This document shows, in pieces, positions 48,203 through 57,093 of a DNA stretch of 64,000 nt (position 1 is the stretch's first letter; each line of letters starts with the position of its first letter). Under the pieces are notes generated by a model. That model searched no databases and was not told the DNA's origin. It was given only the letters and a program-made list of their open reading frames with translations. Source of the DNA: CATOSD01 sp034422735 (GTDB lineage Bacteria; Chloroflexota; Dehalococcoidia; Lucifugimonadales; CATOSD01); assembly GCA_034422735.1 (NCBI GenBank), contig DAOUJL010000072.1, positions 1 through 64,000 on the forward strand, given 5' to 3'. A program made the position numbers and the translations under genes.

Positions 48203-49459
48203 ATGATCACCTCGCTACGCCTGATCAACTTCAAGAACTTCGCCGACGAGACTTTGCGCCTTGGCCCCTTTACCGTGATAGTGGGCGCGAACGCCAGCGG
48301 CAAGAGCAACATCCGCGACGCCTTCCGTTTCCTGCACGGCATAGGGCGCGGCTACACGCTGGCGGAGATAATGGGTGGCAAGTATGGCGCGGGCGGGCAA
48401 CTGGAGTGGGCCGGTATTCGCGGCGCGCCGAATGAGATAGTGCGCTTTGGAAAGAAGTCTCCTCGCAAGAGTGGCGATTTCTCCGTCCATCTCAAAACAG
48501 GCCGAGACGATAACGAAGTCTCCTATTCCATCACGGCGAGATTCAACAGGGCTCGTGTCGACGTCTTTCGGGTGTGGAAGGAACGGCTGACTACGGCGAC
48601 GGCCAACGTGTACATGACCGAGACGACGAACACGGCCAAGCTCCACGTGATATCGGGAGAGTATCCCGAACGCAAAGTGTCGCTAAGCCGCTCACAGCCC
48701 GCACTGACGCAACTGCTACATCCCAGACGCATGAGCGAGTTGTGGCTCCAAGACTCCGACCTCGACATTCACTCCGTGCTGGGCTGTATGCGCTTCTTCG
48801 ATTTCGTGCCGGAGCGTATGCGTCAGCCGTCCTTCCCCGGCCAGACGGTACTGGGCGACGGGGGCGAGAACCTCGCCACGGTGTTGTGCGAAATCTGCGC
48901 CGACGACACACGCGGGAGGAACCTGATTTCCTGGTTGGAAGAGTTGACCCCGATGGACGTCAAGGGCTTCGAGTTTCCGAGGGACCCCAGTGGCAGAATC
49001 CATCTCCAGATAGTGGAGCGCAATGGGCGCAAGGTATCTGCCTACGCCGCGTCCGATGGCACGCTGCGCTTTCTGGGCTTGTTGGCCGCGCTGTTCGGTA
49101 CCGACGAAAGCGGCTTCTACTTCTTCGAAGAGATAGACAACGGCATCCACCCGAACCGGCTGTGGCTGCTGACGGACTTCATCGAGCGTCAGACCAACGA
49201 GCGCAATGTGCAGGTGGTTACCACCACGCACTCGCCGGCCCTGCTGTCCTGGATGAGTGACAACACCTTCAAGAACACGTCCGTAGCCGCCCGGCTCGAA
49301 GACAGCGACGACGCCATCATCCGGTCCATCGCCGGCCTGCACAACGCGAAGAAGTTGCGAAAGTCCCAAGGCCTCGGGCGGTTACACACGAGTGGCTGGA
49401 TGGAAGACATTCTCAACCTGGAGGCGTGGAAGAAACAGGATGAAGAGTCTGGACAATGA
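48203..49459 (+). CDS. AAA ATPase of the OLD/RecF-like family
   Basis: A 418-aa SMC/RecF-type ATPase. The start INFKNFADETLRLGPFTVIV and Walker A GANASGKS (28-35) are followed by a Walker B FEEIDNGIHP and the late TTHSPALLSWM. This is the pattern of OLD-family and AbiLi/RloA-type ATPases. The ATG at 48203 is preceded by AGGA. The gene overlaps by four bases (ATGA) a small TOPRIM-like gene, a pairing typical of anti-phage or mobile-element systems. Function in defence is inferred from the pairing and from the adjacent R-M genes. As a single protein it could also take part in DNA repair. Confidence 0.87.
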   Translation: MITSLRLINFKNFADETLRLGPFTVIVGANASGKSNIRDAFRFLHGIGRGYTLAEIMGGKYGAGGQLEWAGIRGAPNEIVRFGKKSPRKSGDFSVHLKTGRDDNEVSYSITARFNRARVDVFRVWKERLTTATANVYMTETTNTAKLHVISGEYPERKVSLSRSQPALTQLLHPRRMSELWLQDSDLDIHSVLGCMRFFDFVPERMRQPSFPGQTVLGDGGENLATVLCEICADDTRGRNLISWLEELTPMDVKGFEFPRDPSGRIHLQIVERNGRKVSAYAASDGTLRFLGLLAALFGTDESGFYFFEEIDNGIHPNRLWLLTDFIERQTNERNVQVVTTTHSPALLSWMSDNTFKNTSVAARLEDSDDAIIRSIAGLHNAKKLRKSQGLGRLHTSGWMEDILNLEAWKKQDEESGQ

Positions 49460-50022
49460 ACGTCCTCATCATCCCGGAAGACTTCCGCAACGACCAGTAC
49501 ATCCTCAAGCCGCTGTTCGACAGACTCGTGAGAGCCAGGCCGTCGGTACATATCACCATCTGCCGAGATCCGCTGCTCGGCGGCGTCGGAGAGGCGCTGA
49601 AGTCGGAAAACATGGAGTACATCCTTGAGAGATATCGCGGCAGGGTAGATGTCTTCGTGCTCTGCATCGACCGCGACGGTAACTTGGGCCGCAAGCAGAG
49701 ACTTGACCAACTGGAGACTGAGTTCGGAGGCCGCGTACCCTTCCTGGCCGAGAACGCCTGGGAGGAGATAGAGACCTGGGTGCTCGCGGGCCTCAACCTA
49801 CCCAACGATTGGCGATGGGCGAACGTCCGCGCGGAGGTGCAAGTCAAAGAGACGTACTTCGAGCCGCTCGCAGTTCTACGCGGACTAGTCGGCTCGCTCG
49901 GCGGCGGACGGAAGGTGCTGGGCGAGGAAGCGTCCCGCCGTATAGGCGCCATACGTCAGAAGTGCCCCGAGGACTTCGACGCCCTCGCGCGGCGTCTCGA
50001 GGCCATCGCCCTGACAGGATAG
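49456..50022 (+). CDS. TOPRIM-like (DUF4276/RloB-like) partner of the AAA ATPase
   Basis: A 188-aa protein translationally coupled to the ATPase. Acidic residues follow the TOPRIM pattern: E8/D9 in IIPEDFRND, D72 and D74 in VLCIDRDGN, and a third acidic cluster in AENAWEEIETW. This is the E...DxD layout of small DUF4276/RloB-type proteins that accompany AAA ATPases. TOPRIM domains cleave or rejoin DNA with metal ions. Together the two genes resemble a split OLD nuclease or an AbiLi-AbiLii/RloAB-type module. Assignment is by motif, not by alignment. Confidence 0.7.
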   Translation: MNVLIIPEDFRNDQYILKPLFDRLVRARPSVHITICRDPLLGGVGEALKSENMEYILERYRGRVDVFVLCIDRDGNLGRKQRLDQLETEFGGRVPFLAENAWEEIETWVLAGLNLPNDWRWANVRAEVQVKETYFEPLAVLRGLVGSLGGGRKVLGEEASRRIGAIRQKCPEDFDALARRLEAIALTG

Positions 50023-50039
50023 GGTGAATTCGGCCCGCG

Positions 50040-50876
50040 TCAGACAGCGAGGTCGAACGGCAAGTCGCTAATGTCGCGCAAGCGTCTTCCAGTCACCAGC
50101 GTGTTCAACAGCTCGGCATCCGAATCACTGCCAACCGCGGCCGCCGTCAGCTCCTGCAACGCGAAGTGGTAAACACAATCTATGTCGCCGGTGCCATAGG
50201 CAAGCGATGCGATGCGTCCCGGCAAAGGTTCCCCGACAACGGCGACGATGTGCGGCGTTTTACCTTTGCGGTTGCGTACGAGGTTCAGGCCCTCTGTGCG
50301 AGCGTTCTGAGAGCGATCGCTGCGAAGTGTCCATTTGCATGAAACTGACGCATGCAAGATATTCGCTTGCGAGTTCGCGCGGCGTAGGGGCGTATGCACA
50401 GCCAAGCCGTCATCGTCGTCGAGCAGCGCATCATTCGCATTAACCGTATCATCATCTACGGGCATCCGGCAGACTACGATATCGGGTGTAACGATATAGT
50501 CGCCAAAGACAACCCTCAACTCTTTGTATTGTGCGATCACTCGCGACACGTCGGCGAGATGCTGGTATTGCTCGAAGTCCCTAACGTTGCCACCAAGCGA
50601 AAACTCCCATTCCCCAGGTCGCAGGTGAGAGAGCAGACTGAACGCATTGCGCAAGAAGTCCCTTGTCGCCTCTTCGAATCGAAGTCCAGCCGTTTGCCCA
50701 GCGAGCCTTCCAGACTTCGGCTTGATCCCGATACCTTCTATGATGCCTTTACCCAGTCTGACGCTGGCGGTGCTTCCTCTGTCAGAGTTGTTGGGGACTC
50801 CGTCGTTCACACGCAACACTCTGTCGCAAAGAGTGCTATGGTATTCGCGCCGCAACTCCTCCATAACTCCGGGCAT
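50040..50876 (-). CDS. NgoMIV-family type II restriction endonuclease
   Basis: A 278-aa nuclease very similar to NgoMIV (about 286 aa) along its length as I remember that sequence, including LHASVSCKWTLRSDR, NARTEGLNLVRNRKGKTPHI and GTGDIDCVYHFAL. The active-site set known from NgoMIV is present: E68, D132 (TPDIVV), S179 and K181 (SCKW) and E195. The recognition segment RSDR (185-188) is identical to that of NgoMIV, so the predicted target is GCCGGC. I start at ATG 50876, which overlaps the methyltransferase stop as TAATG. The ends match NgoMIV, including the terminal DISDLPFDLAV. Confidence 0.93.
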   Translation of the reverse strand: MPGVMEELRREYHSTLCDRVLRVNDGVPNNSDRGSTASVRLGKGIIEGIGIKPKSGRLAGQTAGLRFEEATRDFLRNAFSLLSHLRPGEWEFSLGGNVRDFEQYQHLADVSRVIAQYKELRVVFGDYIVTPDIVVCRMPVDDDTVNANDALLDDDDGLAVHTPLRRANSQANILHASVSCKWTLRSDRSQNARTEGLNLVRNRKGKTPHIVAVVGEPLPGRIASLAYGTGDIDCVYHFALQELTAAAVGSDSDAELLNTLVTGRRLRDISDLPFDLAV

Positions 50877-52246
50877 TACGACTTCACCATGCCTATGACG
50901 TACTCTTGATGCATTCTCTTTTCGATTTGAGACTGATTTTGCCTGCCCCAACGGGCGGGCATCATGCGCCTATCGCGGTCCAGTCGGCGAACACCTATGC
51001 CAACCAAGTCGAACCCGACGCTCTTGCCGATGCTGGCGATGCCCTTGTGAGTTTCCACGTCCACGCTACGCAAGACCGATGTTCCAACAACGACAACCGC
51101 TGCCCTGCCGTTCCTCAGCACCCGGCGCATCTCTTCCAAGACCGCCGACATCTCTCCGAAGTACCGCCGCAATACCATCGCCTTTCTGGAATCGTGCTCA
51201 GCCAGTTTCGCCAGCGTCTGTTCACACTGCTCAGGCAGGTCCGCGTATTCCGGTCCGCGCATAGACTCGTGCCCCAGGTAGCGCGACCGAAGCTGTGTGA
51301 GCTCTTTGGTCTTCCAGCCGAACCACACCAGTGAGAACTTGTGCGCCCTCATGTAGTCTATCGCGTTGTTCGCATATGGCGGCGAAGTCACGACCAGATC
51401 GACACTGTCGGACGGCAACCCTGTGTTATCTGCCCTGGCCGCCCGAACGGAGGCATTCCCAGTTTCGTCGATAGGAGCCTGTGACTCTTTCAGGTAACGC
51501 GGGAAGAGCGTGAGCGTCGATTGCTCCGCACTGGGCGAACCGTAGAGAGGCGCACGGGAGCCGTCTTTGGTGAGAGTCTCCACGTTGCGCTCCAGCCTCT
51601 TGCTGAATTCGACGAACGCGGAACCCGGGTTCTTGGCGTTGTCCCGGTGAGGCCGTGTGTGTGCGAGATCGCGCGCAAGCGACACACCACCTGACTTGGC
51701 GATGATGGTCGATGAAAAGGCAACTCTCAGAAATCGTCGTATATCCTGATCATCGAGCGCGTCAATCCGTCGCGTGAGTGCGAGCAGCTCCAGTTGCGAC
51801 TTGGGCGTGAACCAGTAATCGACGAAGTCCCTGGTCTTTGCGTCGAACCGCCCTTCCAAGTCCCGTTCCAGCACGTCGATTTCGTCCCAGTAATCGTTCC
51901 TGGCGGCGTTCAGCACACCGCGTCCAGCCTCCAGCGCAGCTACCGGGTCAATGGGCGTTAGCTTGGCTTCCGCGATTAGCCGCGCCAGAGGGTCAATGTC
52001 GCATCCAACAGCGCGACGTCCCAATCGGACCGCTTCCACCAACGTTGTGCCGGAGCCAAGCATCGGGTCGAGAACTATCTCTCCGGCCTCCGAAAGCCGA
52101 TTGATGAGGAATTCGGGCAGTTGGGGAGGAAACTTCGCCGGAAAGGGATGCCAGGAGTGTGAACCGTACCCGCCGCTCGTACCGTGGAAATCCAGATCCG
52201 CGCGCAAGGCTGCCCCCAACGCCTCCAAGCGTTTACTCGCGTTCAT
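50876..52246 (-). CDS. DNA amino-methyltransferase (m4C/m6A) of the NgoMIV-type R-M system
   Basis: A 456-aa SAM-dependent methyltransferase. Motif order is HPFPAKFPPQLPEFL (motif X region), DPMLGSGTT at 60-68 (motif I), a long middle region that should hold the target-recognition part, then TSPPY (288-291), the amino-methylation motif IV. SPPY favours N4-cytosine methylation, and the presumed target is the nuclease site GCCGGC. The gene is transcribed first and overlaps the nuclease by one base (TAATG), so the host is protected before cutting starts. The cognate enzyme of NgoMIV itself is a 5-methylcytosine type, so this pairing differs. Confidence 0.88.
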   Translation of the reverse strand: MNASKRLEALGAALRADLDFHGTSGGYGSHSWHPFPAKFPPQLPEFLINRLSEAGEIVLDPMLGSGTTLVEAVRLGRRAVGCDIDPLARLIAEAKLTPIDPVAALEAGRGVLNAARNDYWDEIDVLERDLEGRFDAKTRDFVDYWFTPKSQLELLALTRRIDALDDQDIRRFLRVAFSSTIIAKSGGVSLARDLAHTRPHRDNAKNPGSAFVEFSKRLERNVETLTKDGSRAPLYGSPSAEQSTLTLFPRYLKESQAPIDETGNASVRAARADNTGLPSDSVDLVVTSPPYANNAIDYMRAHKFSLVWFGWKTKELTQLRSRYLGHESMRGPEYADLPEQCEQTLAKLAEHDSRKAMVLRRYFGEMSAVLEEMRRVLRNGRAAVVVVGTSVLRSVDVETHKGIASIGKSVGFDLVGIGVRRLDRDRRMMPARWGRQNQSQIEKRMHQEYVIGMVKS

Positions 52247-52292
52247 GGACCCGGGTTGTGAGCAGTGGGAGGGTCAACCTTCATTTGACACC

Positions 52293-54170
52293 CTAATCGT
52301 CCGCGCTGTACAGCGTATCTATGCCGTTGCGCGACACATCGTCGGACTGGGCGCTTTGCTGCCTGCGCGTCATGCGCCTGACGCCGGTGACCACGAGCCC
52401 CTGGAGCGCGTCCACTTCGCGAGTGATTGCGGTCCGGAAGTGCGAGCTGTACTCGCCAACGTTGCGGAACTTTCTGTAGCGGTCGCGCAGCAGCCGCTTG
52501 GAGGCCGCCGACCTCAGCTCCACCAGCTCGGCCAGAAGCTCCCGTCTCAGGTTGCGCGCCGCCTCGCCGGGGTTCAGGTGCGCGCCGCCGGGCGGCTCCT
52601 GCACCACGCTGTCGACGATACCGAGCGACAGGCAGTCCGCGGCGGTGAGCTTGAGTGAGGCGGCGGCCTCTTCGGCTCTAGCCTCGTCCTGGTACATCAG
52701 CTCCGCCGCATCCTCCGGCGAGATGATGGAGTAGATCGCGTTCTCCATCATCAGCACGCGGTCGGCGACGCCCAGCGCGAGCGCGCCCGCGTTGCCGCCC
52801 TCGCCGATGACCACGGACATCGACGGCACCTCGAGCCTAGCCATCAGCGCCATGGTCTCGGCTATCGCGCCGCCGAGTCCCCCCTGCTCGGCCTGTAGGC
52901 TCAGGTAGGGACCGGGCGTGTCTATCAGCGTTATGATGGGTATGTCGAACTTGGCCGCCATGCGCAGCACGCGCTGCGCTTTGCGGAAGCCGGCGGGCGA
53001 CGTGCGCCCGTCGTTGCGGTCGCCGTCGGCATCGGAGCGGCCGCGCTCCTGTCCGACAACCGCAACCGTCTGGCCTCCCAGGCGCCCGATGCCGCACACG
53101 ATAGCCGGGTCGTCCGCCGTGTGCCGGTCGCCGTGCAACTCGACGAACGGCGCGAATATGGTGTCTATGTAGCCGAGCGAAGTGGGCCGCCCTTCGTGCC
53201 GTGCGAGCTGCACCGAATCCCATGCCTGCGGCGCCTGCGGCGTACTAGTCTCGACGGACCGCCGTTGGTCGCGCTTCCGCATGGGGGTGAGCCGGTACTG
53301 CGGGCCAAGCAGGTCCAGCGTCGTCGCCAGCATGTCCCTCAGGTTGGCGCGCTCTACCACCGCGTCGAGCACGCCGTGGCGCTCGAACGACTCGGCGGTG
53401 TGGGCGCGCTCGGGTAGTGGCTCGCCTGTGGACTGCTGTATCTGGCGCAGCGAGCTCACACCCACGATAGCGCCAGGCTCGGCCAGCACGATGTCGGCCA
53501 GGCTCGCGAAGCTTGCATAGGCCTGGCCGGTGGCGGGGTTGGCGAGCACCGATATGAAGGGCAGACCCCGCGCGTCCAGCCGGCCGGACGCGATCGACGT
53601 CTTCGCCATCTGCATCAGCGAAAGCGCCCCTTCCTGTATGCGCGCTCCGCCGCTGGTGACAATGGCTATCGCGGGCAGCAAATTGCGCGACGCGCGCTCC
53701 AGCGCGAGCGCGACTTTCTCGCCTACCACGCAGCCCATGGTGCCGCCCATGAACCCAAAGTCGAGCACTATGAGCATGGCCGGGCTGCCGCCTATGGCGC
53801 AGGTGCCGGTCACGGCGGCCTCGGTCAGTCCGGTGCGCCGCTGGTCGCGAAATATGCGCTGTTTGTAGGAGACCTTGGAGGAGAAGGACAGCGGGTCGAG
53901 GGAAGTTATCGAGCGGTTGATCTCGCGAAAGCTGCCGGGGTCCGCGAGCGAGTCGACTCGCTCGCGCGCGTTCATGCTGTAGTGGAAGCCGCAGAGGCCG
54001 CACACGCGGTACCGATCGTACCGGACCGAACCGGCGAGCGTACTGCCGCAGACCAGACAGCTCTCCCTGGCGGGCGGCAGGCTCTCCCCTTCTTCCTCGG
54101 CCCGCCCCTTTCCCACGACGGAGCCTATGAGTCCGCTCAGGCTTCTGGGCACCTTGGCACGCTCCCGCAC
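52293..54170 (-). CDS. accDA: Fused acetyl-CoA carboxylase carboxyltransferase (AccD-AccA)
   Basis: A 625-aa fusion of the beta and alpha subunits of acetyl-CoA carboxylase carboxyltransferase, which makes malonyl-CoA for fatty acids. The beta part opens with a zinc ribbon (C38, C41, C57, C60: CLVCGST ... CGLCGFH) and has GGARIQEGALSLMQM. The alpha part begins near residue 310 and carries ITLIDTPGPYLSLQAEQGG and VIGEGGNAGALAL. Fusion fixes the subunit ratio and is known in some bacteria and archaea. The biotin ligase at 37.9 kb serves the same enzyme. It lies 46 bases after ftsK on the minus strand. No frameshift is seen. Confidence 0.93.
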   Translation of the reverse strand: MRERAKVPRSLSGLIGSVVGKGRAEEEGESLPPARESCLVCGSTLAGSVRYDRYRVCGLCGFHYSMNARERVDSLADPGSFREINRSITSLDPLSFSSKVSYKQRIFRDQRRTGLTEAAVTGTCAIGGSPAMLIVLDFGFMGGTMGCVVGEKVALALERASRNLLPAIAIVTSGGARIQEGALSLMQMAKTSIASGRLDARGLPFISVLANPATGQAYASFASLADIVLAEPGAIVGVSSLRQIQQSTGEPLPERAHTAESFERHGVLDAVVERANLRDMLATTLDLLGPQYRLTPMRKRDQRRSVETSTPQAPQAWDSVQLARHEGRPTSLGYIDTIFAPFVELHGDRHTADDPAIVCGIGRLGGQTVAVVGQERGRSDADGDRNDGRTSPAGFRKAQRVLRMAAKFDIPIITLIDTPGPYLSLQAEQGGLGGAIAETMALMARLEVPSMSVVIGEGGNAGALALGVADRVLMMENAIYSIISPEDAAELMYQDEARAEEAAASLKLTAADCLSLGIVDSVVQEPPGGAHLNPGEAARNLRRELLAELVELRSAASKRLLRDRYRKFRNVGEYSSHFRTAITREVDALQGLVVTGVRRMTRRQQSAQSDDVSRNGIDTLYSADD

Positions 54171-54216
54171 AGTGTAGCCGCGTCCGGCGGAGGCTCGACA
54201 GCCGGCGGCAGCGGCT

Positions 54217-56913
54217 TTAGACGCTTCCTATTATAACATCACGCGATCTCGACCCGTCACTGGGACCCACGATGCCTCTGTCCTCGAGTTCGTCCATCAG
54301 GCGCGCGGCGCGGGGGTACCCTATGCGCAGACGCCGTTGCATCAGCGAGGTCGATATCTTGTTGTGGCTCATCGCGAGGCCGATGGCCTTGTCCAGCAAC
54401 TCGTCGGTGCCGTCGGACTGTGCCCCCGCCTGTCCGCTCTCATCTTCGGTGGCGACCGACTGAAGCGCTATTTCGTCCATCGGCCCCCAGGGTGTAGACG
54501 TCCAGAACTCCACCAGGTGCTCGACCTCGGCATCGGAGATGAACACCCCCTGCACACGCTCCGGACGCGATGCGTCCAGCGGCAGGTAGAGCATGTCGCC
54601 CCGGCCAAGCAGCTTGTCCGCGCCGGTGGTGTCGATGATGGTACGCGAGTCCACCTGCGACGTAACGCTGAAGCTGATTCGGCTCGGGAAGTTGGCCTTG
54701 ATCAGCCCTGTCACCACATCCACCGACGGCCTCTGTGTGGCGACGACCAGGTGAATGCCGGTGGCCCTGCCGAGCTGCGCCAGCCGGCAGAGCGTCTGCT
54801 CGACGTCGAACGCCGCCGACATCATCAGGTCGGCGAGCTCGTCTATCACCACCACCAACATCGGCATCCTGTCGGGCGTGCGCTTGTTGTACGACTCGAT
54901 GTTGCGAACGCCCACCTCCTCCATCCTGCGGTAGCGGTCGAGCATCTCGTTGACCATGCCCTTCAGCAGGCCGACCACCTCGTCCGTCTCCACGACCACC
55001 GGTGTAAGAAGGTGGGGAATGCCGTTATAGGGAGTCAGCTCCACGCGCTTGGGATCTATGAGCAGCAGCCTCAACTCGGCGGGGGACCTCTCCATTATGA
55101 GCGACGAAATCATGCCGTTCAGGCACGCGCTCTTGCCGCTGCCGGTCGCTCCCGCGACGAGCAGATGGGGCATCGTGGCGAGGTCGACCACCTTTGTCTC
55201 GCCGCCGGAACCCCTGCCGAGCGCCACGGGCAAGTGGCCCTTCTTGCTCAAGCGGCGGAACTCGCCGCTCTCGACCACCGAACGAAGCGACACGACGCCC
55301 GGATTGGGATTGGGAATCTCGATCCCGATCATCGACTCGCCCATAACCGGCGTCTCGATGCGTATACTGGGTGTCTTCAGCGCGAGCGCCAAGTCCTTCT
55401 CACGCGACAGCACGCTATCCACCTTTACGCGAGTCTTGTTCTCCTGGCGCTTCGTCACCGCCTTGCCGGACTCGTCCACCTTGGGCCGGCCCGACTCGTC
55501 GGTCTCACGAACCATCTTGTACCGCCGGATCCAGCCGGGCACCAGGCCGTACATCGTCACGCGCGGCCCGGGCATGGCCTGCCCCATCTCGACCTCGATT
55601 CCATACTCGGCCAGCGTGCTCCGGATCACGTCGCCGGTAGCCTGCATCTCCTCCTCGGTCACGCCGGCCTCCGGCGCCTCGCGCAAGAAGTCCCTCTTGG
55701 GCAGCTTCCAGCGACCTGCGCCGCGTGAAGGCTGGGAGGCCCCGGACCGATCACCGTTGCCGTTGCGGCCTACGGCGCCTACGGCGGAGTTCCACAGGCT
55801 GTTGAACTTTGATCTGCCAGGAGAAAGGGGGCGCTGCGGCGGCTCGGCGTAAGGCTCGACCACACCGGCGGCCGCGGCCGCGGGCACGGGCACGCTCTTC
55901 CCGTTGCCGTTGGACACGGGGGCGGGCTCGTCGACGCCGTAGCCGTAGGCGGCCCAATCTTCGGCGTTCAGGTATTCGTTCCTGTACCCGTAGCCGGCCG
56001 GTTCGTACTCGCGCGCGTACTCGTCCACGTCCGGCGCGGGGCTGTCTTCAGCTGGCAGGGGCGCCGCATCGTCGGTGGCTTCAGACACGATGCCCTCGTC
56101 AAGGGAGTCTGACGGCGCGGGCTCCTCGGGGTGAATGGTCGCGGTGAGGCCATCGTACCGGTACGACCCCATCCTGGAGTAGTAGCCACCCGCTGCCCGG
56201 GACCCCGCGCCTTGCCCGCCTGGACGCGCGCTGTCGGCGCCGTAACCCGAAGGCGACGAGTACGCGAGCTGGGCGTCCCGCTCGTCGCCTTGCCAAACCT
56301 CGGATGACTGCTCGTTCTTCCGCTGCCGACGCTCCCGCAGCTTGGCGGCCATGGTGCTGGCCGCGAATGCCATGGCCACACAACAGAACAGCGCCGCCCT
56401 GCCCAACCCGAACGCGGCGGCAACCGCGACCGGCGGCGCCACCACGGCCACGCCGACCGCTATCACGGCGAACAGGCGCAGCGCGCCGAGCCACGCGGTA
56501 GTGCCGACGATGGCCTGTCCCACGCGTCCTCCCAGCGGCGCCTCTCCATCCAGGGTGAACGCCGCGAGCGACCCGCTTGAGGGCGAGAAGAACGCCATCG
56601 CCCCAAGCGCGGCGGCAAGGAAGACGACGGAGCCGAGCCACAGCCTGTAATGCCGGAACCAGCCGCGCCGCCAGCCTAGAGCGAATGCGAGGACGACGAG
56701 CCAGGCCACTACGGGCACAACACCCAGGCCAAGCGTCGACAAAATGGCGTCCCTGGCGGAGGTGATCGCGTCCAGGATGGGGACGCGGAACCAGTAGACG
56801 ACCCCGGCGATCACCGAGAGCGCCACCGCTCCGGCCACCGCGACCGGGACAATGGGAAAGGAAATTGTTTCCCCGCCGCCGCTGGCGGGGGCGTTTTCGG
56901 CTGTTTCTTGCAT
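54217..56913 (-). CDS. ftsK: DNA translocase FtsK/SpoIIIE
   Basis: An 898-aa septal DNA pump. Four membrane helices lie in the first 190 residues, then a long acidic, Gly/Tyr-rich linker to about 400. The motor has Walker A GATGSGKS (588-595), LLLIDPKRVEL and VVIDELADLMM. The C-terminal winged-helix gamma domain (ISTSLMQRRLRIGYPRAARL), which reads KOPS-type sequences, is present. The start at 56913 follows CAGGAAC. The linker is long compared with the shortest FtsK forms but ordinary for the family. Confidence 0.93.
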   Translation of the reverse strand: MQETAENAPASGGGETISFPIVPVAVAGAVALSVIAGVVYWFRVPILDAITSARDAILSTLGLGVVPVVAWLVVLAFALGWRRGWFRHYRLWLGSVVFLAAALGAMAFFSPSSGSLAAFTLDGEAPLGGRVGQAIVGTTAWLGALRLFAVIAVGVAVVAPPVAVAAAFGLGRAALFCCVAMAFAASTMAAKLRERRQRKNEQSSEVWQGDERDAQLAYSSPSGYGADSARPGGQGAGSRAAGGYYSRMGSYRYDGLTATIHPEEPAPSDSLDEGIVSEATDDAAPLPAEDSPAPDVDEYAREYEPAGYGYRNEYLNAEDWAAYGYGVDEPAPVSNGNGKSVPVPAAAAAGVVEPYAEPPQRPLSPGRSKFNSLWNSAVGAVGRNGNGDRSGASQPSRGAGRWKLPKRDFLREAPEAGVTEEEMQATGDVIRSTLAEYGIEVEMGQAMPGPRVTMYGLVPGWIRRYKMVRETDESGRPKVDESGKAVTKRQENKTRVKVDSVLSREKDLALALKTPSIRIETPVMGESMIGIEIPNPNPGVVSLRSVVESGEFRRLSKKGHLPVALGRGSGGETKVVDLATMPHLLVAGATGSGKSACLNGMISSLIMERSPAELRLLLIDPKRVELTPYNGIPHLLTPVVVETDEVVGLLKGMVNEMLDRYRRMEEVGVRNIESYNKRTPDRMPMLVVVIDELADLMMSAAFDVEQTLCRLAQLGRATGIHLVVATQRPSVDVVTGLIKANFPSRISFSVTSQVDSRTIIDTTGADKLLGRGDMLYLPLDASRPERVQGVFISDAEVEHLVEFWTSTPWGPMDEIALQSVATEDESGQAGAQSDGTDELLDKAIGLAMSHNKISTSLMQRRLRIGYPRAARLMDELEDRGIVGPSDGSRSRDVIIGSV

Positions 56914-57093
56914 GGCGCCTGTTCCTGCGTAAGATTCCGGGCGGCGGCGATTTCGGGGCCGCGGCCCGAGATTTCGTGGAGGAGGTCGAGGGGTATGCTG
57001 CCCCGGACCTGAGTCCGGATCGGCCGCTTCACAAGAGCCGCACTGACACGGGACGACTCGCCCGCACGACGACCCGGAAACGCCGGGCGGCCC

